A stretch of DNA of 64,000 bases from Luteimonas sp. 9C (GCF_902506295.1 NZ_LR733312.1:186001-250000); one strand, 5' to 3'; positions 8,067 to 20,410 are shown, numbered from the stretch's first letter. Program-made: numbers and translations. The notes: generated by a model from the sequence alone, not told the origin.

Positions 8067-8933
8067 TCAGTCGCGGTCGACGTCGATCGCGGTGCGCTCG
8101 CTGGCGAACGGGTTGAGGCGACGGATCTTCCACGGCTCGTTCGGCCACTTGCCGGTCAGCGACGGGTGGTCGGGCTCGTTCTGCTCGAGCACGCGACGGG
8201 CGTCGGCGGCCAGCGTGTCGTTGCCGAGGTTGGCGTAGCTGGCGGCGAGCAGCGCGACCGCGTCGTTCTGGTACTCGCTCTGCGGGTAGGTCTCCAGCAG
8301 GTAGGTCGCGCGCTGCGCGGCGGCCACGTAGGCCTCGCGGCGCAGGTAGTACAGGCCGGTTTCGATCTCGTGGCGCGCGAAGGTGTTGCGCAGCGTGGCC
8401 ATCTGCGCGCGCGCGTCGGCGGCGTAGCGGCTGTTGGGGTAGCGGTCGGCCACGGTGTTGAAGTCCGCGTACGCCTGGTTGGGCGAGGCCAGATCGCGGC
8501 GGCTGCTGTCCAGGCTCCACACGCGCTGCAGGAACACCGTGTCGCGGTTGGAGTTCACCAGGCCGCGCAGGTAGTACATGTAGGGAATGTTGCGGTGCGT
8601 GGGATAGGTCCGGATGAAGCGGTCGATGCCCGAGATCGCTTCCTCGTTGTTGCCCATCTTGTAGTTCGCATAGGCCGTCTCGACGAGCGCCTGCTCGGTA
8701 TACGGGCCATACGGATACTGGGCGACCAGGCGGCGGAACGACGTGGCGCCGTTGCTCCAGTTGCCCTTGCGCATCGAATCGTGGCCCTTCTGGTAGAGCT
8801 CGGCGACGGGCACGCCTTCGTTCTCGTCGTCCTTGGTGTCGCGGGAGCAGCCCGCGGCGACCATGACGACCAGCAGCAGAAGCACCGAAGTGCGGGCCAG
8901 GGCGCGGAACGGCGAGGCGAGGCGTGGGGTCAT
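8067..8933 (-). CDS. bamD: Outer membrane protein assembly factor BamD (lipoprotein)
   Basis: 288 residues. I chose the ATG at 8933, which gives a proper lipoprotein signal: a hydrophobic run LLLLVVMVAAGC with the lipidated cysteine at residue 29. TPR-like helices follow (YQKGHDSMRKGNWSNGATSF, PYTEQALVETAYANYKMGN, then YLLETYPQSEYQNDAVALLA), as in BamD/ComL, the essential lipoprotein of the BAM complex that inserts beta-barrel proteins into the outer membrane. The gene is divergent from rluD, a common arrangement in gammaproteobacteria. Its many clients in this window include the TonB receptors and the autotransporter. Confidence 0.96.
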   Translation of the reverse strand: MTPRLASPFRALARTSVLLLLVVMVAAGCSRDTKDDENEGVPVAELYQKGHDSMRKGNWSNGATSFRRLVAQYPYGPYTEQALVETAYANYKMGNNEEAISGIDRFIRTYPTHRNIPYMYYLRGLVNSNRDTVFLQRVWSLDSSRRDLASPNQAYADFNTVADRYPNSRYAADARAQMATLRNTFARHEIETGLYYLRREAYVAAAQRATYLLETYPQSEYQNDAVALLAASYANLGNDTLAADARRVLEQNEPDHPSLTGKWPNEPWKIRRLNPFASERTAIDVDRD

Positions 8934-9023
8934 GGGGTCAATTGGGCGTATGGGCACGAACCGCGGATAATAACAGTCCGGGTGGATCGCCCGGCTTTCC
9001 CCGCCTGAACCCGAGCCGTCCCG

Positions 9024-10013
9024 ATGCAGCAAGACCCCAGCGACCTCTCCGACCAGCGCACTGCCACCGTGCCGGATGCGGCGGCAGGGCGCCGTTTCGA
9101 CGCCGTGCTCGCCGAGCTCTTCCCGCAGTTCTCGCGGTCCAAGCTGACCACCTGGATCAAGTCCGGCGAGGTGCTGCTCGACGGCGTTGTCCCGCGCCCC
9201 CGCGATGCGGTAGTGGGCGGGGAGACCGTCAGCCTGAACGTGATCCTGGACACCCAGACCACGGCCGAGCCGCAGGACATCCCGCTGTCGGTGCTGTTCG
9301 AGGACGACCAGGTGATCGTGATCGACAAGCCCGCCGGGCTGGTCGTCCACCCCGGCGCCGGCAATCACGACGGCACCCTGGTCAATGCGCTGCTGTTCCG
9401 CGACGCCTCGCTGGCGACCCTGCCGCGCGCCGGCATCGTGCACCGGCTGGACAAGGACACCTCCGGCGTCATGGTGGTCGCGCGTACGCTCGAGGCGCAC
9501 AACGCGCTGGTCGAACAGCTGTCGGCGCGCGACGTCCATCGCCAGTACCTGGCCGTCGTGGTCGGCGCGCTGGTGTCGGGCGGCACCGCGGATGCGCCGA
9601 TCGACCGCCACCCGCGCGACCGCCTGCGCATGGGCGTGCGCGAGGACGGCCGCGAGGCCGTGACGCATTACCGTCTGCGCGAACGCTTCCGCGCCCACAC
9701 CGCGCTCGAATGCCGGCTCGAGACCGGCCGCACGCACCAGATCCGCGTGCACATGGCGCATCTGCGCCACGCGATCCTCGGCGACCCGCTCTACGGCGGT
9801 TCGCTGAAGCTGCCCAAGGGCGCCTCGGACGAGATGATCGCCATGCTGCGCGGTTTCCGCCGCCAGGCGCTGCATGCCGAAACGCTGGAGTTCAGGCATC
9901 CGGTCACCGGTGAGGCCGTGCGCTGCACCGCGCCGCTGCCGGCCGACATGCAGGCCCTGCTCAAGGTGCTGCGCGCGGATGCGATCGAGCACGCGGAAAT
10001 GGGCCGCCGGTGA
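9024..10013 (+). CDS. rluD: 23S rRNA pseudouridine(1911/1915/1917) synthase RluD
   Basis: 329 residues. An N-terminal S4 RNA-binding domain (about residues 22-85, [19 protein letters not shown]) precedes the RluA-type catalytic domain with [12 protein letters not shown], in which Asp143 is the expected catalytic residue, and the later [20 protein letters not shown]. RluD modifies helix 69 of 23S rRNA. The stop codon overlaps the GTG start of pgeF (GTGA), so the two genes are translationally coupled, an arrangement also seen in E. coli (rluD-yfiH). Confidence 0.95.
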   Translation: MQQDPSDLSDQRTATVPDAAAGRRFDAVLAELFPQFSRSKLTTWIKSGEVLLDGVVPRPRDAVVGGETVSLNVILDTQTTAEPQDIPLSVLFEDDQVIVIDKPAGLVVHPGAGNHDGTLVNALLFRDASLATLPRAGIVHRLDKDTSGVMVVARTLEAHNALVEQLSARDVHRQYLAVVVGALVSGGTADAPIDRHPRDRLRMGVREDGREAVTHYRLRERFRAHTALECRLETGRTHQIRVHMAHLRHAILGDPLYGGSLKLPKGASDEMIAMLRGFRRQALHAETLEFRHPVTGEAVRCTAPLPADMQALLKVLRADAIEHAEMGRR

Positions 10014-10777
10014 GCGCGCTGCTGCACGCCGCCTGGCCTGCGCCCCGCGGCGTGCACGCGCTGACGACGCTGCGCCACGGCGCCGGCGTGTCGCAGGCCC
10101 CGTTCGACAGGTTCAATCTCGGCAACCACCGCAGCGCCGCCGGTGATGAACCGGATGCGGTGGCGCGCAATCGCGAGGCACTGGTCGACATCGCCGGCCT
10201 GCCGTCGCCCCCGCACTGGCTGCAGCAGGTGCACGGCGTCGCGGTCGCACGCTTCGTCGCGCCGGCGGGCGTTGCGCAGCAGGCGCTGGTCGAGGCCGAT
10301 GCGTCGGTGACATCGGACGCGGGCGTCGTGCTTGCGATCCTGACCGCCGATTGCCTGCCGGTGGTGTTCGCCGCCGAGGACGGCAGCGAGATCGGCGCGG
10401 CCCACGCGGGCTGGCGCGGCCTCGCCGCGGGCGTGCTCGAAGCGACGGTCGCGGCGATGCGGACCTCGCCCGCGCAGATGCGGGTCTGGCTCGGCCCGGC
10501 GGCGGGGCCGGCATCGTACGAAATCGGCGCGGAGGTGCGCGATGCCTTCGTCGCCGGCGATCCGGGCGCGGACGCCGCGTTCGTCGCGACGCGTGCGGGG
10601 CACTGGCGCGTCGATCTGTACGCGCTCGCGCGTCGGCGTCTCGAAGCGGCAGGCATCCGCGGCGATGCGATCCACGGCGGCGACCGCGACACGATCGCCG
10701 AGCCCGAAGCGTTCTTCTCGCATCGTCGCGACCAGCGCACCGGCCGCATCGCGACGCTGGCGTGGATCGCCCCTTAG
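10010..10777 (+). CDS. pgeF: Peptidoglycan editing factor PgeF (YfiH, multicopper polyphenol oxidase fold)
   Basis: 255 residues from a GTG start that overlaps the rluD stop. The family metal/catalytic signature is present: HGV near residue 73, TADCLPV, and [13 protein letters not shown]. PgeF is a cytoplasmic hydrolase that removes muropeptide precursors carrying Ser instead of Ala; homologues were earlier called laccases. The 3' end overlaps the convergent symporter gene by four bases. Confidence 0.92.
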   Translation: MSALLHAAWPAPRGVHALTTLRHGAGVSQAPFDRFNLGNHRSAAGDEPDAVARNREALVDIAGLPSPPHWLQQVHGVAVARFVAPAGVAQQALVEADASVTSDAGVVLAILTADCLPVVFAAEDGSEIGAAHAGWRGLAAGVLEATVAAMRTSPAQMRVWLGPAAGPASYEIGAEVRDAFVAGDPGADAAFVATRAGHWRVDLYALARRRLEAAGIRGDAIHGGDRDTIAEPEAFFSHRRDQRTGRIATLAWIAP

Positions 10778-12333
10778 CGCAGCACGACCAGGATGGCCGC
10801 CGTCAGTCCCAGGACGAGCACGATGCCGACCCGCACGTCGCGCGGCAGATGGACCAGCCCCGGGCGTGCCAGGGACAGGATCTCGCCCGCGTCCCGGCCG
10901 GTCCGGTCGCGGCCCTGCAGCTGCCACATCCAGAACGCGGTGAAGGCCGCGGTGGCGGCGAACAGCACGCCGCCGATGATGCTGAAGTGCATGCCGAGCC
11001 CCACGGTTTCGTAGACCACGAACAGCGCTGCGCTGAGGGCATGGCCGCAGGCCAGGCCGCGCAAGGCGGCGGACGCGCCGAGCCGGGGGACCCACAGTCC
11101 CATCAGGAAGGTCGCCACCAGCGGCGAGGCCACGAACGCGAAGACCTGCTGCAGGTAACTCCACAGGCCGGAGAAGTGCTGGATCATCGGCGCCCACGCC
11201 GCGGCCAGCAGCGCGATCACCAGCGTCGCGATGCGGCCGGTCCACGCCAGCTGCGACGATCGCCAGTGCGGGCGGTACGGTTGCACGAAGTCGAGCGTCA
11301 GCAGCGTCGCCGATGCGTTGAGGGTCGATGACAGCGTCGACATCAGCGCCGAGACCAGTCCTGCGATGATCAGTCCGGCCAGGCCGACCGGTGCGAACGT
11401 GGTGACCATGGCGGGGAACGCCTGGTCGGGACGTTCGAGGTCGGGCAGCAGCACCGTCGCCATCGCGCCGGGGATCGTCATCAGGAAGATCGGCAGCAGC
11501 TTGAGGAAGGCCGCGATCACCGCGCCGCGGCTGGCCGCCTCGATGTTGCGCGCGGCGAGCACGCGCTGGACGACGTACTGGTTCATCGTCCAGTAGTAGA
11601 AACCGACGATCGGCACGCCGGTGATCAGCCCCAGCCACGGCAGGCCGGGATCGTCGAGCGGACGGATCAGCGACAGCTTGTCGGGATCGACGCGCGCGAC
11701 CACGTTCGCCCAGCTGTAGTCGAACTGCGCGAACACCATCAGGCTCAGCGCCGCCGCGCCGACCAGCAGCACGGTGCCCTGCAGCAGATCGGTGTGGACC
11801 GCCGCGCGCAGGCCGCCGCAGGCGGTGTAGAGCGCGGTGAACAGGGCGATGCCCAGGCAGACCGCCCACAGTTCGAGATCGGGGACGAAGGTCGTGACCA
11901 CCAGCCCACCGGCATACAGCGTGCCGGCGGTATCGAGCACCAGCGACAGGAACAGCGTGACCACCGACAGGTACTTGCGCATCCGCGGATCGAAACGGCG
12001 CTCCATCAGTTCGGGCATCGTCGCGATGCGCAGCCGCAGCAGCACCGGCATGACGAAGATCGCGGCGACGATCAGCACCAGGCCGGCCATCCATTCGTAG
12101 TTCGCCGCCGAGATGCCGGTGGCATACGCGGCGCCCGGCAGGCCGATCAGGGTGTCGGACGAGATGTTGGACGCGAACAGCGACACGCCGACCGCGATCG
12201 GGCCGAGCGAGCGCCCGGCCAGGAACAGTTCGTCGGAGGTCGCGTGCCGTCGCGTGGCCGAGAATCCCATGATCGCGGTGAGGAGGAAATAGGCTCCGAT
12301 GACCCAGAAATCGACCGTCGTCAGCTGCCCCAT
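10774..12333 (-). CDS. Sodium:solute symporter (SSS family)
   Basis: 519 residues with about 13-14 membrane helices. Family features include the N-terminal FWVIGAYFLLTAIMGF, the loop GRSLGPIAVGVSLFASNISSDT with the Na+-site serines, FYYWTMNQYVVQRVLAARN, and ALMSTLSSTLNASATLLTLD. The pattern SGLWSYLQQV resembles SGLT-type sugar symporters, so a sugar or sugar-like solute is plausible. It lies 75 bp downstream of a TonB receptor on the same strand, which suggests the two pass one substrate across the outer and inner membranes in turn. The substrate itself cannot be read from sequence. Confidence 0.88.
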   Translation of the reverse strand: MGQLTTVDFWVIGAYFLLTAIMGFSATRRHATSDELFLAGRSLGPIAVGVSLFASNISSDTLIGLPGAAYATGISAANYEWMAGLVLIVAAIFVMPVLLRLRIATMPELMERRFDPRMRKYLSVVTLFLSLVLDTAGTLYAGGLVVTTFVPDLELWAVCLGIALFTALYTACGGLRAAVHTDLLQGTVLLVGAAALSLMVFAQFDYSWANVVARVDPDKLSLIRPLDDPGLPWLGLITGVPIVGFYYWTMNQYVVQRVLAARNIEAASRGAVIAAFLKLLPIFLMTIPGAMATVLLPDLERPDQAFPAMVTTFAPVGLAGLIIAGLVSALMSTLSSTLNASATLLTLDFVQPYRPHWRSSQLAWTGRIATLVIALLAAAWAPMIQHFSGLWSYLQQVFAFVASPLVATFLMGLWVPRLGASAALRGLACGHALSAALFVVYETVGLGMHFSIIGGVLFAATAAFTAFWMWQLQGRDRTGRDAGEILSLARPGLVHLPRDVRVGIVLVLGLTAAILVVLR

Positions 12334-12408
12334 CGTCCCCGCCGTGTGCCCGTGTCCGTGTACCAGAACACAGGACGCGGGCCGCTTGCAAAGGCTGGAG
12401 ACCGTGGA

Positions 12409-14850
<2,442 letters not shown>

Positions 14851-14886
14851 GGAGATTCCTGGGCGGGCGGAGAAGCGTCACCCGAC

Positions 14887-14934
14887 ATCGGACTCCGCCG
14901 GCGGAACCGGGGGGAGGTGCGTGCGGAGTCCGAT
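14887..14934 (-). promoter_or_regulatory. Perfect 12-bp inverted repeat in the leader of the TonB receptor gene
   Basis: ATCGGACTCCGC (14887-14898) and GCGGAGTCCGAT (14923-14934) are exact reverse complements separated by 24 bp, 37 bp upstream of the receptor start. It could be an operator for a dimeric regulator or a hairpin in the 5' leader; the sequence cannot decide between these. Confidence 0.45.
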
Positions 14935-15016
14935 GCCGGCGACGCGCGGCCGCTGGGGCCGGCCCGTATTAGTCGCAGAACGAAATCAATGCGTCCATCC
15001 GGATAAAGCGATACAG

Positions 15017-15034
15017 TGTTGCGGCAGCGCAACA
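15017..15034. promoter_or_regulatory. Palindrome TGTTGCG/CGCAACA between divergent genes
   Basis: A 7-bp perfect inverted repeat with GCAG between the arms lies in the AT-richer part of the gap between the minus-strand TonB receptor and the plus-strand DUF3574 lipoprotein. Its position 58 bp before the lipoprotein start fits an operator or promoter-proximal site. No known regulator motif is confidently recognised. Confidence 0.35.
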
Positions 15035-15091
15035 ATTTCCGGTCCCGCGGCTCCCTACGATTGGCAGCCCGCCGTTCTCCAGGAAGTCCCC

Positions 15092-15583
15092 ATGGCTCTT
15101 CGTGTCTTCGATGTCCGTGTGCTGATGCCGTCGCTGGCCGCGCTGTGCCTCGCCGCGTGCGCGGGGACGCCGACGGCCGGCGCGGCGCCATCCGCGCAGT
15201 CCGCCACCGCGGCCTATCACGGGGATGACGCCCGCCCGGCCGACGGCAAGGGCTGGGTGCGCACTGAACTGTATTTCGCGACCAGCCCGTGGAACGCCTC
15301 GCCCGAGGATGCCGCCGCGGCCGAGCAGCGCTGGCTCGACTTCCTCGACCGCGAGGTCACGCCGCGCTTTCCGGGCGGTCTGAGCGTGCTCGACGTCTAT
15401 GGACAATGGTTGCCGCCAGGTGCGACGACGCCGTCGCGGCTGCGCTCCAAGGAGCTGGTCGTGCATCATCCCGATACGCCGGCGCAGGCTGCCGCGATCG
15501 AAGCGGTCCGCGTCGCCTGGAAACAGGAAACCGGCCATCTCTCGGTCCTGCGCTCGCAGCTGCACGCCGACGTCTCATTCTGA
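15092..15583 (+). CDS. DUF3574-type lipoprotein
   Basis: 163 residues from the ATG at 15092. The N-terminus is a lipoprotein signal with LAAC (Cys23 as the lipidated residue). The body, from GWVRTELYFATSPWN through GLSVLDVYGQWLPPG and RSKELVVHHPDTPAQ, fits the DUF3574 family of small periplasmic proteins of unknown function. It is followed after 38 bp by a TonB receptor on the same strand and may be co-transcribed with it. An upstream extension of the frame is rejected because only this start gives a signal peptide. Confidence 0.72.
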   Translation: MALRVFDVRVLMPSLAALCLAACAGTPTAGAAPSAQSATAAYHGDDARPADGKGWVRTELYFATSPWNASPEDAAAAEQRWLDFLDREVTPRFPGGLSVLDVYGQWLPPGATTPSRLRSKELVVHHPDTPAQAAAIEAVRVAWKQETGHLSVLRSQLHADVSF

Positions 15584-15621
15584 CCATCCCGCGTTCCACT
15601 CCGCCCGCCGAGGTTCCTCCG

Positions 15622-17868
15622 ATGTCGTCCAGCCGCGCCCGCCCGACTGCGTTCCGCCCCGCCCGACTTGCCTTCGCGCTCGCCTGCGCGCTGCCGGCAG
15701 GGGCGTTCGCCCAGGACGCGGCGACGCCAGCCAGCCCCGCCACGCTGGATGCGGTGCAGGTCACCGCCCAGCGCCGGGTGGAGAACATCCAGGACGTGCC
15801 GGTGTCGATCACCACGCTCGACGCCGAGAAGCTCGGCGTGCTCGGCAGCGGCGGCACCGACATCCGGTTCCTGTCGGGCCGCGTGCCCAGCCTCAACATC
15901 GAATCGAGCTACGGCCGCGCGTTTCCGCGCTTCTACATCCGCGGTCTCGGCAATACCGACTTCGATCTCAATGCCTCGCAGCCCGTTTCGCTGATCTATG
16001 ACGACGTTGTGCTGGAAAACCCGCTGCTGAAGGGGTTCCCAGTGTTCGACATCGCCGGCGTCGAAGTGCTGCGCGGCCCGCAGGGCACGCTGTTCGGCCG
16101 CAACACGCCGGCCGGCGTGGTGAAGTTCGATTCGGTGCGCCCGAGCCAGGACTTCGAGGGCTACGGCAAGCTGGCCTACGGCAGCGACAACATGTGGAAC
16201 TTCGAAGGCGCGGTCGGCGGCGCGCTGACTGAGCGCTGGTCGGCGCGCGTGTCGGCGCTGTACCAGCGCCGCGACGATTCGGTGCGCAACACCCTCGCCG
16301 GAGCGCCCAACGACGGTTTTGAGGGCTATGACGAATCCGCCGCGCGCGTGCAGTTCCTCTACGAGGGCGACGGCTTCGAAGGCCTGTTCAATCTGCATCG
16401 CCGCGATCTCAACGGCACCGCGCGTCTGTTCCGCGCGAATCTCGTCGAGCCGGGCAGCAACCGCTTCGTGCCGGGCTTCGATCGCGACACCGTGTCGCTG
16501 GACGGCGTCAATTTCTCCGATCTGGAGACCTGGGGCGGCAGCGCCCGCCTGCGCTGGGATTTCGGTCAGTACAGCCTGTACGCGATCACCGGTTACGAGA
16601 CGCTGGAATCCTTGAACCGCGGCGACATCGACGGCGGTTACGGCGCCGCGTTCCTGCCCGATTCCGGACCGGGATTCATTCCGTTCGCAGCGGAGTCGGC
16701 CGACGGCATTCCCGAACACAAGCAGATCACCCAGGAAGTGCGCATCGAGTCGAATCTCGACGGTCCCTTCGACTGGCAGGCCGGCGCATTCTGGTTCCGC
16801 GAAGAGCTGACCGTCGACAGCCTCAACTACGACTCGCTCGCGCCCGGCAATCCGCAGACCGGCCACGCCGTGCAGGAACAGCGCAATACCGCGTGGGCGC
16901 TGTTCGCGTCCGGCGAATACGACGTCAGCGACAAGCTCACGCTGCGCGGCGGCCTGCGCTACACGCAGGACAAGAAGGACTTCAGCGCCAGCGTGCTGCA
17001 GGCGGTGCCGTTCGGCACGCCGGTCGGCGGTCCGTTCTTCGAGACCACCGATGTCGACGACATCAGCTGGGACGCGAGTGCGGTCTACGAACTCAACGAC
17101 GACGTCAACGTCTACGGCCGTGTCGCCAAGGGCTTCCGCGCACCGTCGATTCAGGGCCGTCTCGCATTCGGCGGCATCTCGGTCGCCGATTCGGAAGAAG
17201 TGATCTCGTACGAAGTCGGCATCAAGGCCGACCTGTGGGACCGCCGCGGCCGCATCGGCTTCAACCTGTTCCGCTACAACGTCGACGGCCAGCAGCTGAT
17301 CGCCGTCGGCGGCGCGACCAACCAGGCGATCCTGCTCAACGCCGACAAGTCGATCGGGCAGGGCGCCGAGCTCGACCTGCAGGCGTGGTTGACCGACACG
17401 CTGCTGGTGACCTGGGGCACGAGCTACAACGACACCGAGATCCGCGACCCGAACCTCGCGGTCGCGGTCTGCGGTGGCGGCTGCACCGTGACCGATCCGA
17501 CCGTCAACGGCTTCGCCCTTGTCGACGGCAATCCGCTGCCGCAGGCGCCGAAGTGGATCCACAACCTCACCGCGCGCTGGGCAAAGCCGGTCGGCGACGA
17601 CGCCGAGTTCTACGTCTACACCGACTGGGCGTACCGCGGCCAGGTCAACTTCTTCCTCTACGAATCGCCGGAATTCCGCGGCCGCTCGACGCTGGAAGGC
17701 GGCCTGCGCGTCGGCACGAACTGGAACCAGGGCAACTACGACCTCGCCGTGTTCGGCCGCAACATCACCGACAGCACGCGCATCGTCGGCGGTATCGACT
17801 TCAACAACCTGACAGGCTTCATCAACGAACCGCGGACCTGGGGTGTGGAGTTCACGGCGAAGTTCTGA
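15622..17868 (+). CDS. TonB-dependent receptor (second type)
   Basis: 748 residues from the ATG at 15622, which gives a signal peptide ending GAFAQ. A TonB-box-like LDAVQVTAQRRVENIQDVPV leads into a plug with FYIRGLGNTDFD, VEVLRGPQGTLFGRN and TPAGVVKFDSVRP; the barrel ends in GVEFTAKF. This plug type (IQDVPVSITTL, GPQGTLFGRNT) is the broad subfamily common in sphingomonads and xanthomonads and differs from the other receptors in this window. A DUF3574 lipoprotein lies upstream and a nucleobase-type permease downstream on the same strand. Confidence 0.93.
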   Translation: MSSSRARPTAFRPARLAFALACALPAGAFAQDAATPASPATLDAVQVTAQRRVENIQDVPVSITTLDAEKLGVLGSGGTDIRFLSGRVPSLNIESSYGRAFPRFYIRGLGNTDFDLNASQPVSLIYDDVVLENPLLKGFPVFDIAGVEVLRGPQGTLFGRNTPAGVVKFDSVRPSQDFEGYGKLAYGSDNMWNFEGAVGGALTERWSARVSALYQRRDDSVRNTLAGAPNDGFEGYDESAARVQFLYEGDGFEGLFNLHRRDLNGTARLFRANLVEPGSNRFVPGFDRDTVSLDGVNFSDLETWGGSARLRWDFGQYSLYAITGYETLESLNRGDIDGGYGAAFLPDSGPGFIPFAAESADGIPEHKQITQEVRIESNLDGPFDWQAGAFWFREELTVDSLNYDSLAPGNPQTGHAVQEQRNTAWALFASGEYDVSDKLTLRGGLRYTQDKKDFSASVLQAVPFGTPVGGPFFETTDVDDISWDASAVYELNDDVNVYGRVAKGFRAPSIQGRLAFGGISVADSEEVISYEVGIKADLWDRRGRIGFNLFRYNVDGQQLIAVGGATNQAILLNADKSIGQGAELDLQAWLTDTLLVTWGTSYNDTEIRDPNLAVAVCGGGCTVTDPTVNGFALVDGNPLPQAPKWIHNLTARWAKPVGDDAEFYVYTDWAYRGQVNFFLYESPEFRGRSTLEGGLRVGTNWNQGNYDLAVFGRNITDSTRIVGGIDFNNLTGFINEPRTWGVEFTAKF

Positions 17869-17962
17869 GGTTGTTTCTCGACCCGTCATGGCGTTCCGTG
17901 GTGGGTCTCGGTTGCTTGTCAGGACGCGCGATCGCGCGTCCGTTCGCATTCGAATTCGTCCA

Positions 17963-18097
17963 CGTCGTTCCAGCGGAAGCTGGAACCCATTTGATCTTCG
18001 CCTTTGCATGGTGTTCCGCGAAGGAAACGTTGAAGCAAGATCAAGATGGATTTCGGCTTGACCAGCCATTCGGCTGTTGAGAGCCGCCGGAATGACG
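17963..18097. repeat. REP-like palindromic element between receptor and permease genes
   Basis: The ends CGTCGTTCC and GGAATGACG are near-perfect reverse complements. Inside are a hairpin GTTCCAGC/GCTGGAAC with a GGAA tetraloop (17967-17986) and a second inverted pair TTGATCTT/AAGATCAA (17991-17998/18037-18044). In one frame it would encode VVPAEAGTHLI, the tell-tale of the dispersed intergenic repeats often mistaken for protein tails in many proteobacteria. It occupies most of the 263-bp gap. Confidence 0.7.
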
Positions 18098-18131
18098 GGT
18101 TAGAGAGATTTCTTCCAACTCCGGGAAACCG

Positions 18132-19739
18132 ATGTCCACCGCCGCAACCCCTACGCATCGCCCCCGCTGGTTCGTCCCCGGCGACATCAACGGTTTCTTC
18201 GGCCTCGTCGTCGACAACCTCTCGATCCTCGGCTTCATCGCCGCGGCGCTGGTGGGGATCTTCGGGGTGCCGGCCGACATCGTGTTCGGGCGCATGTTCC
18301 CCGGCACCGCATTCGGCGTGCTGGTCGGAAACCTGATGTACACATGGATGGCGCGGCGCCTCGCGCAGCGCACCGGGCGCGACGACGTCACCGCGATGCC
18401 GCTCGGCCTCGATGCACCGACCAGCATCGGCATGGCGCTGCTGGTGCTGGGCCCGGCGTTCGTCGCATTCCGCCAGCAGGGCATGGAGGCGGAGGCCGCC
18501 GGCATCGCCACCTGGCAGCTCGGCATGGCCTCGCTGGTGGTGATGGGCACGCTGAAACTCGTGCTGTCCTTCGCCGGCGACTGGATCACCCGCGTGGTGC
18601 CGCGTGCGGCGCTGCTGGGTTCGATCGGCGGCGCGGCGCTGATGCTGCTCGGTTTCCTGCCGCTGATCGAAACCCTGCGCTCGCCGGTCGCCGGCTTCGC
18701 GACGCTCGGCCTGCTGCTGTACGTGCTGGTCGGGCGCGGTCCGGTGCCGCTGCGCCTGCCCGGGGTGCCGTTCGCCCTGCTCGTCGGTCTCGCGCTGTAC
18801 TACGGCCTCGGGCTCGCCGGGCTGTCGCCGGGCTTCGCCTTGCCGGAGGCCAGCTGGCCGGCGCCCGCGCTGCCGTGGCCGAATCTCGGGTTCGTCGACG
18901 GGCTGCCGGCGACGCTGCCCTATCTGTCGCTGCTGCTGCCGTTCGGCCTGCTGATGGTCGTCGGCGGCATCAACGTCAGCGAAAGCGCGCGCGCCGCCGG
19001 TGACGACTACCGCACGCGCGACGTGCTGCTGGTCGAAGCGGTGTCGACCCTAGTCGCCGGCGTCTGCGGCGGTGTCGCGCAGACCACGCCCTACATCGGC
19101 CAGCCGGCCTACAAGCACATGGGCGCGCGCACCGGCTATACGCTGCTGACGGGCCTCTTCATCGGCGTCGGCGGCATGCTCGGTCTCGTCTCCGGCCTGG
19201 TGCAGTGGCTGCCGGTCGCGGTGCTCGCGCCGATCATCGTCTTCGTCGGCATCGACATCACCGTGCAGGCCTTCCACAGCACGAAGCGCGAGCACGCGAT
19301 CGCGGTGTCGTTGGCCTTCCTGCCGGCGATCGCCTACCTGCTCAACATCAAGTTCGGCAATCCGGCCTGGATCGATCCCGAGCGCATGGCCGCGCTGTAT
19401 GCGCAGGTCGATGCCGGTCACGGCCTACCGGAGATGGCGACGATCGTCGTGCTCGGCAACGGCTTCATCATCACCGCGATGCTGTGGGCGACCGCGCTGG
19501 TCGCGCTGGTCGACCGGCGCCCCGGCATCGCGGTCGCGACCCTGCTGGCCGCGGCCGTCGCCACCCTGTTCGGCGTGATCCACTCGGTGGATCCGACCGG
19601 TGCGCTGGTGCTGCCATGGCAGCTCGAGGGCCTGCGCCAGGCGATCGCGTTCAACTTCGCCGTAGCCTACGCGGTGTTCGCCGCCCTGGTGGGCCTGCTG
19701 GCTCTGCAACGCCAGCCGACGCCGACAACGCCGGACTGA
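18132..19739 (+). CDS. NCS2/AzgA-like permease (putative nucleobase transporter)
   Basis: 535 residues with about 12-13 membrane helices and no signal peptide. The order of motifs, an N-terminal FVPGDINGFFGLVVDNLSIL, a glycine-rich helix PRAALLGSIGGAALML and the central GGINVSESARAAGDDYRTRD followed by AGVCGGVAQTTPYIGQPAYK, resembles purine/uracil permeases of the NCS2 superfamily, nearest the AzgA branch. I infer uptake of a purine or related solute by proton symport. It may work with the TonB receptor upstream, although a repeat element separates them. Confidence 0.7.
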   Translation: MSTAATPTHRPRWFVPGDINGFFGLVVDNLSILGFIAAALVGIFGVPADIVFGRMFPGTAFGVLVGNLMYTWMARRLAQRTGRDDVTAMPLGLDAPTSIGMALLVLGPAFVAFRQQGMEAEAAGIATWQLGMASLVVMGTLKLVLSFAGDWITRVVPRAALLGSIGGAALMLLGFLPLIETLRSPVAGFATLGLLLYVLVGRGPVPLRLPGVPFALLVGLALYYGLGLAGLSPGFALPEASWPAPALPWPNLGFVDGLPATLPYLSLLLPFGLLMVVGGINVSESARAAGDDYRTRDVLLVEAVSTLVAGVCGGVAQTTPYIGQPAYKHMGARTGYTLLTGLFIGVGGMLGLVSGLVQWLPVAVLAPIIVFVGIDITVQAFHSTKREHAIAVSLAFLPAIAYLLNIKFGNPAWIDPERMAALYAQVDAGHGLPEMATIVVLGNGFIITAMLWATALVALVDRRPGIAVATLLAAAVATLFGVIHSVDPTGALVLPWQLEGLRQAIAFNFAVAYAVFAALVGLLALQRQPTPTTPD

Positions 19740-19794
19740 TCGAACCGGGCGCGCAGGCGCTATCCTGCGCCGCCCGGATCCGACCTGCCGCGCG

Positions 19795-20352
19795 ATGACG
19801 CCGACCCTCTACCAGACTCTGCTCGGCGCCGCGTTCTTCCGTCTGCCCGATGCCTTGCGCGCGCTGCATGGCGTGCATGGCACGGCGCGCTACAGCGGCG
19901 AGGTGACGGTGGTGCGTGGCACGGGGCTGTTGTCGCGCGTGTGCGGGCGTCTGGCGGGCATGCCGAGGGCGATGACCGGCGCGCCGATCACGGTCGATTT
20001 CGCCAGCGGCCCGAAGGGCGAGGTCTGGTCACGCGTGTTCGGCACCCCGCCGAAGGCCTCGCGCATGCGCTCGCGCCTGTCGCATCGCAATGGCGAATTG
20101 CGCGAGCGCATCGGGCCGGTGCATTTCCGGTTCGTGCTGCACACCTGGGACGGCACGATCTTCTGGAACGTCGCCGGGGCGCGGCTGCTCGGCGTGCTGC
20201 CATTGCCCGTCGCGCTGTTCCGCGACATCCGCTGCAACGAACGGGAAGTCGACGGACGGTACGCCTTCGAGATCGAAGCCGCGCTGCCGTTGGCCGGGCC
20301 GATAGTGCGCTACCACGGCTGGCTGCTGACGGCGCCCGCTGACGCCGCGTGA
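19795..20352 (+). CDS. DUF4166 domain protein
   Basis: 185 residues, a single DUF4166-type domain: LYQTLLGAAFFRLPDALRAL, GVHGTARYSGEVTVVRG, then WSRVFGTPPKASRMRSRLS and a final YHGWLL. No signal peptide or membrane helix is convincing. The family has no established function; the N-terminal 'flower' of aromatic residues suggests a lipid- or ligand-binding fold but that is speculation. A -10-like TATCCT lies in the 55-bp gap after the permease gene, so it may have its own promoter. Confidence 0.65.
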   Translation: MTPTLYQTLLGAAFFRLPDALRALHGVHGTARYSGEVTVVRGTGLLSRVCGRLAGMPRAMTGAPITVDFASGPKGEVWSRVFGTPPKASRMRSRLSHRNGELRERIGPVHFRFVLHTWDGTIFWNVAGARLLGVLPLPVALFRDIRCNEREVDGRYAFEIEAALPLAGPIVRYHGWLLTAPADAA

Positions 20353-20410
20353 CCGCGGCCTAACGGCGGCTTCGCCGATAATGGACGGCCCCCTCACAGG
20401 AGCTCGCGCC

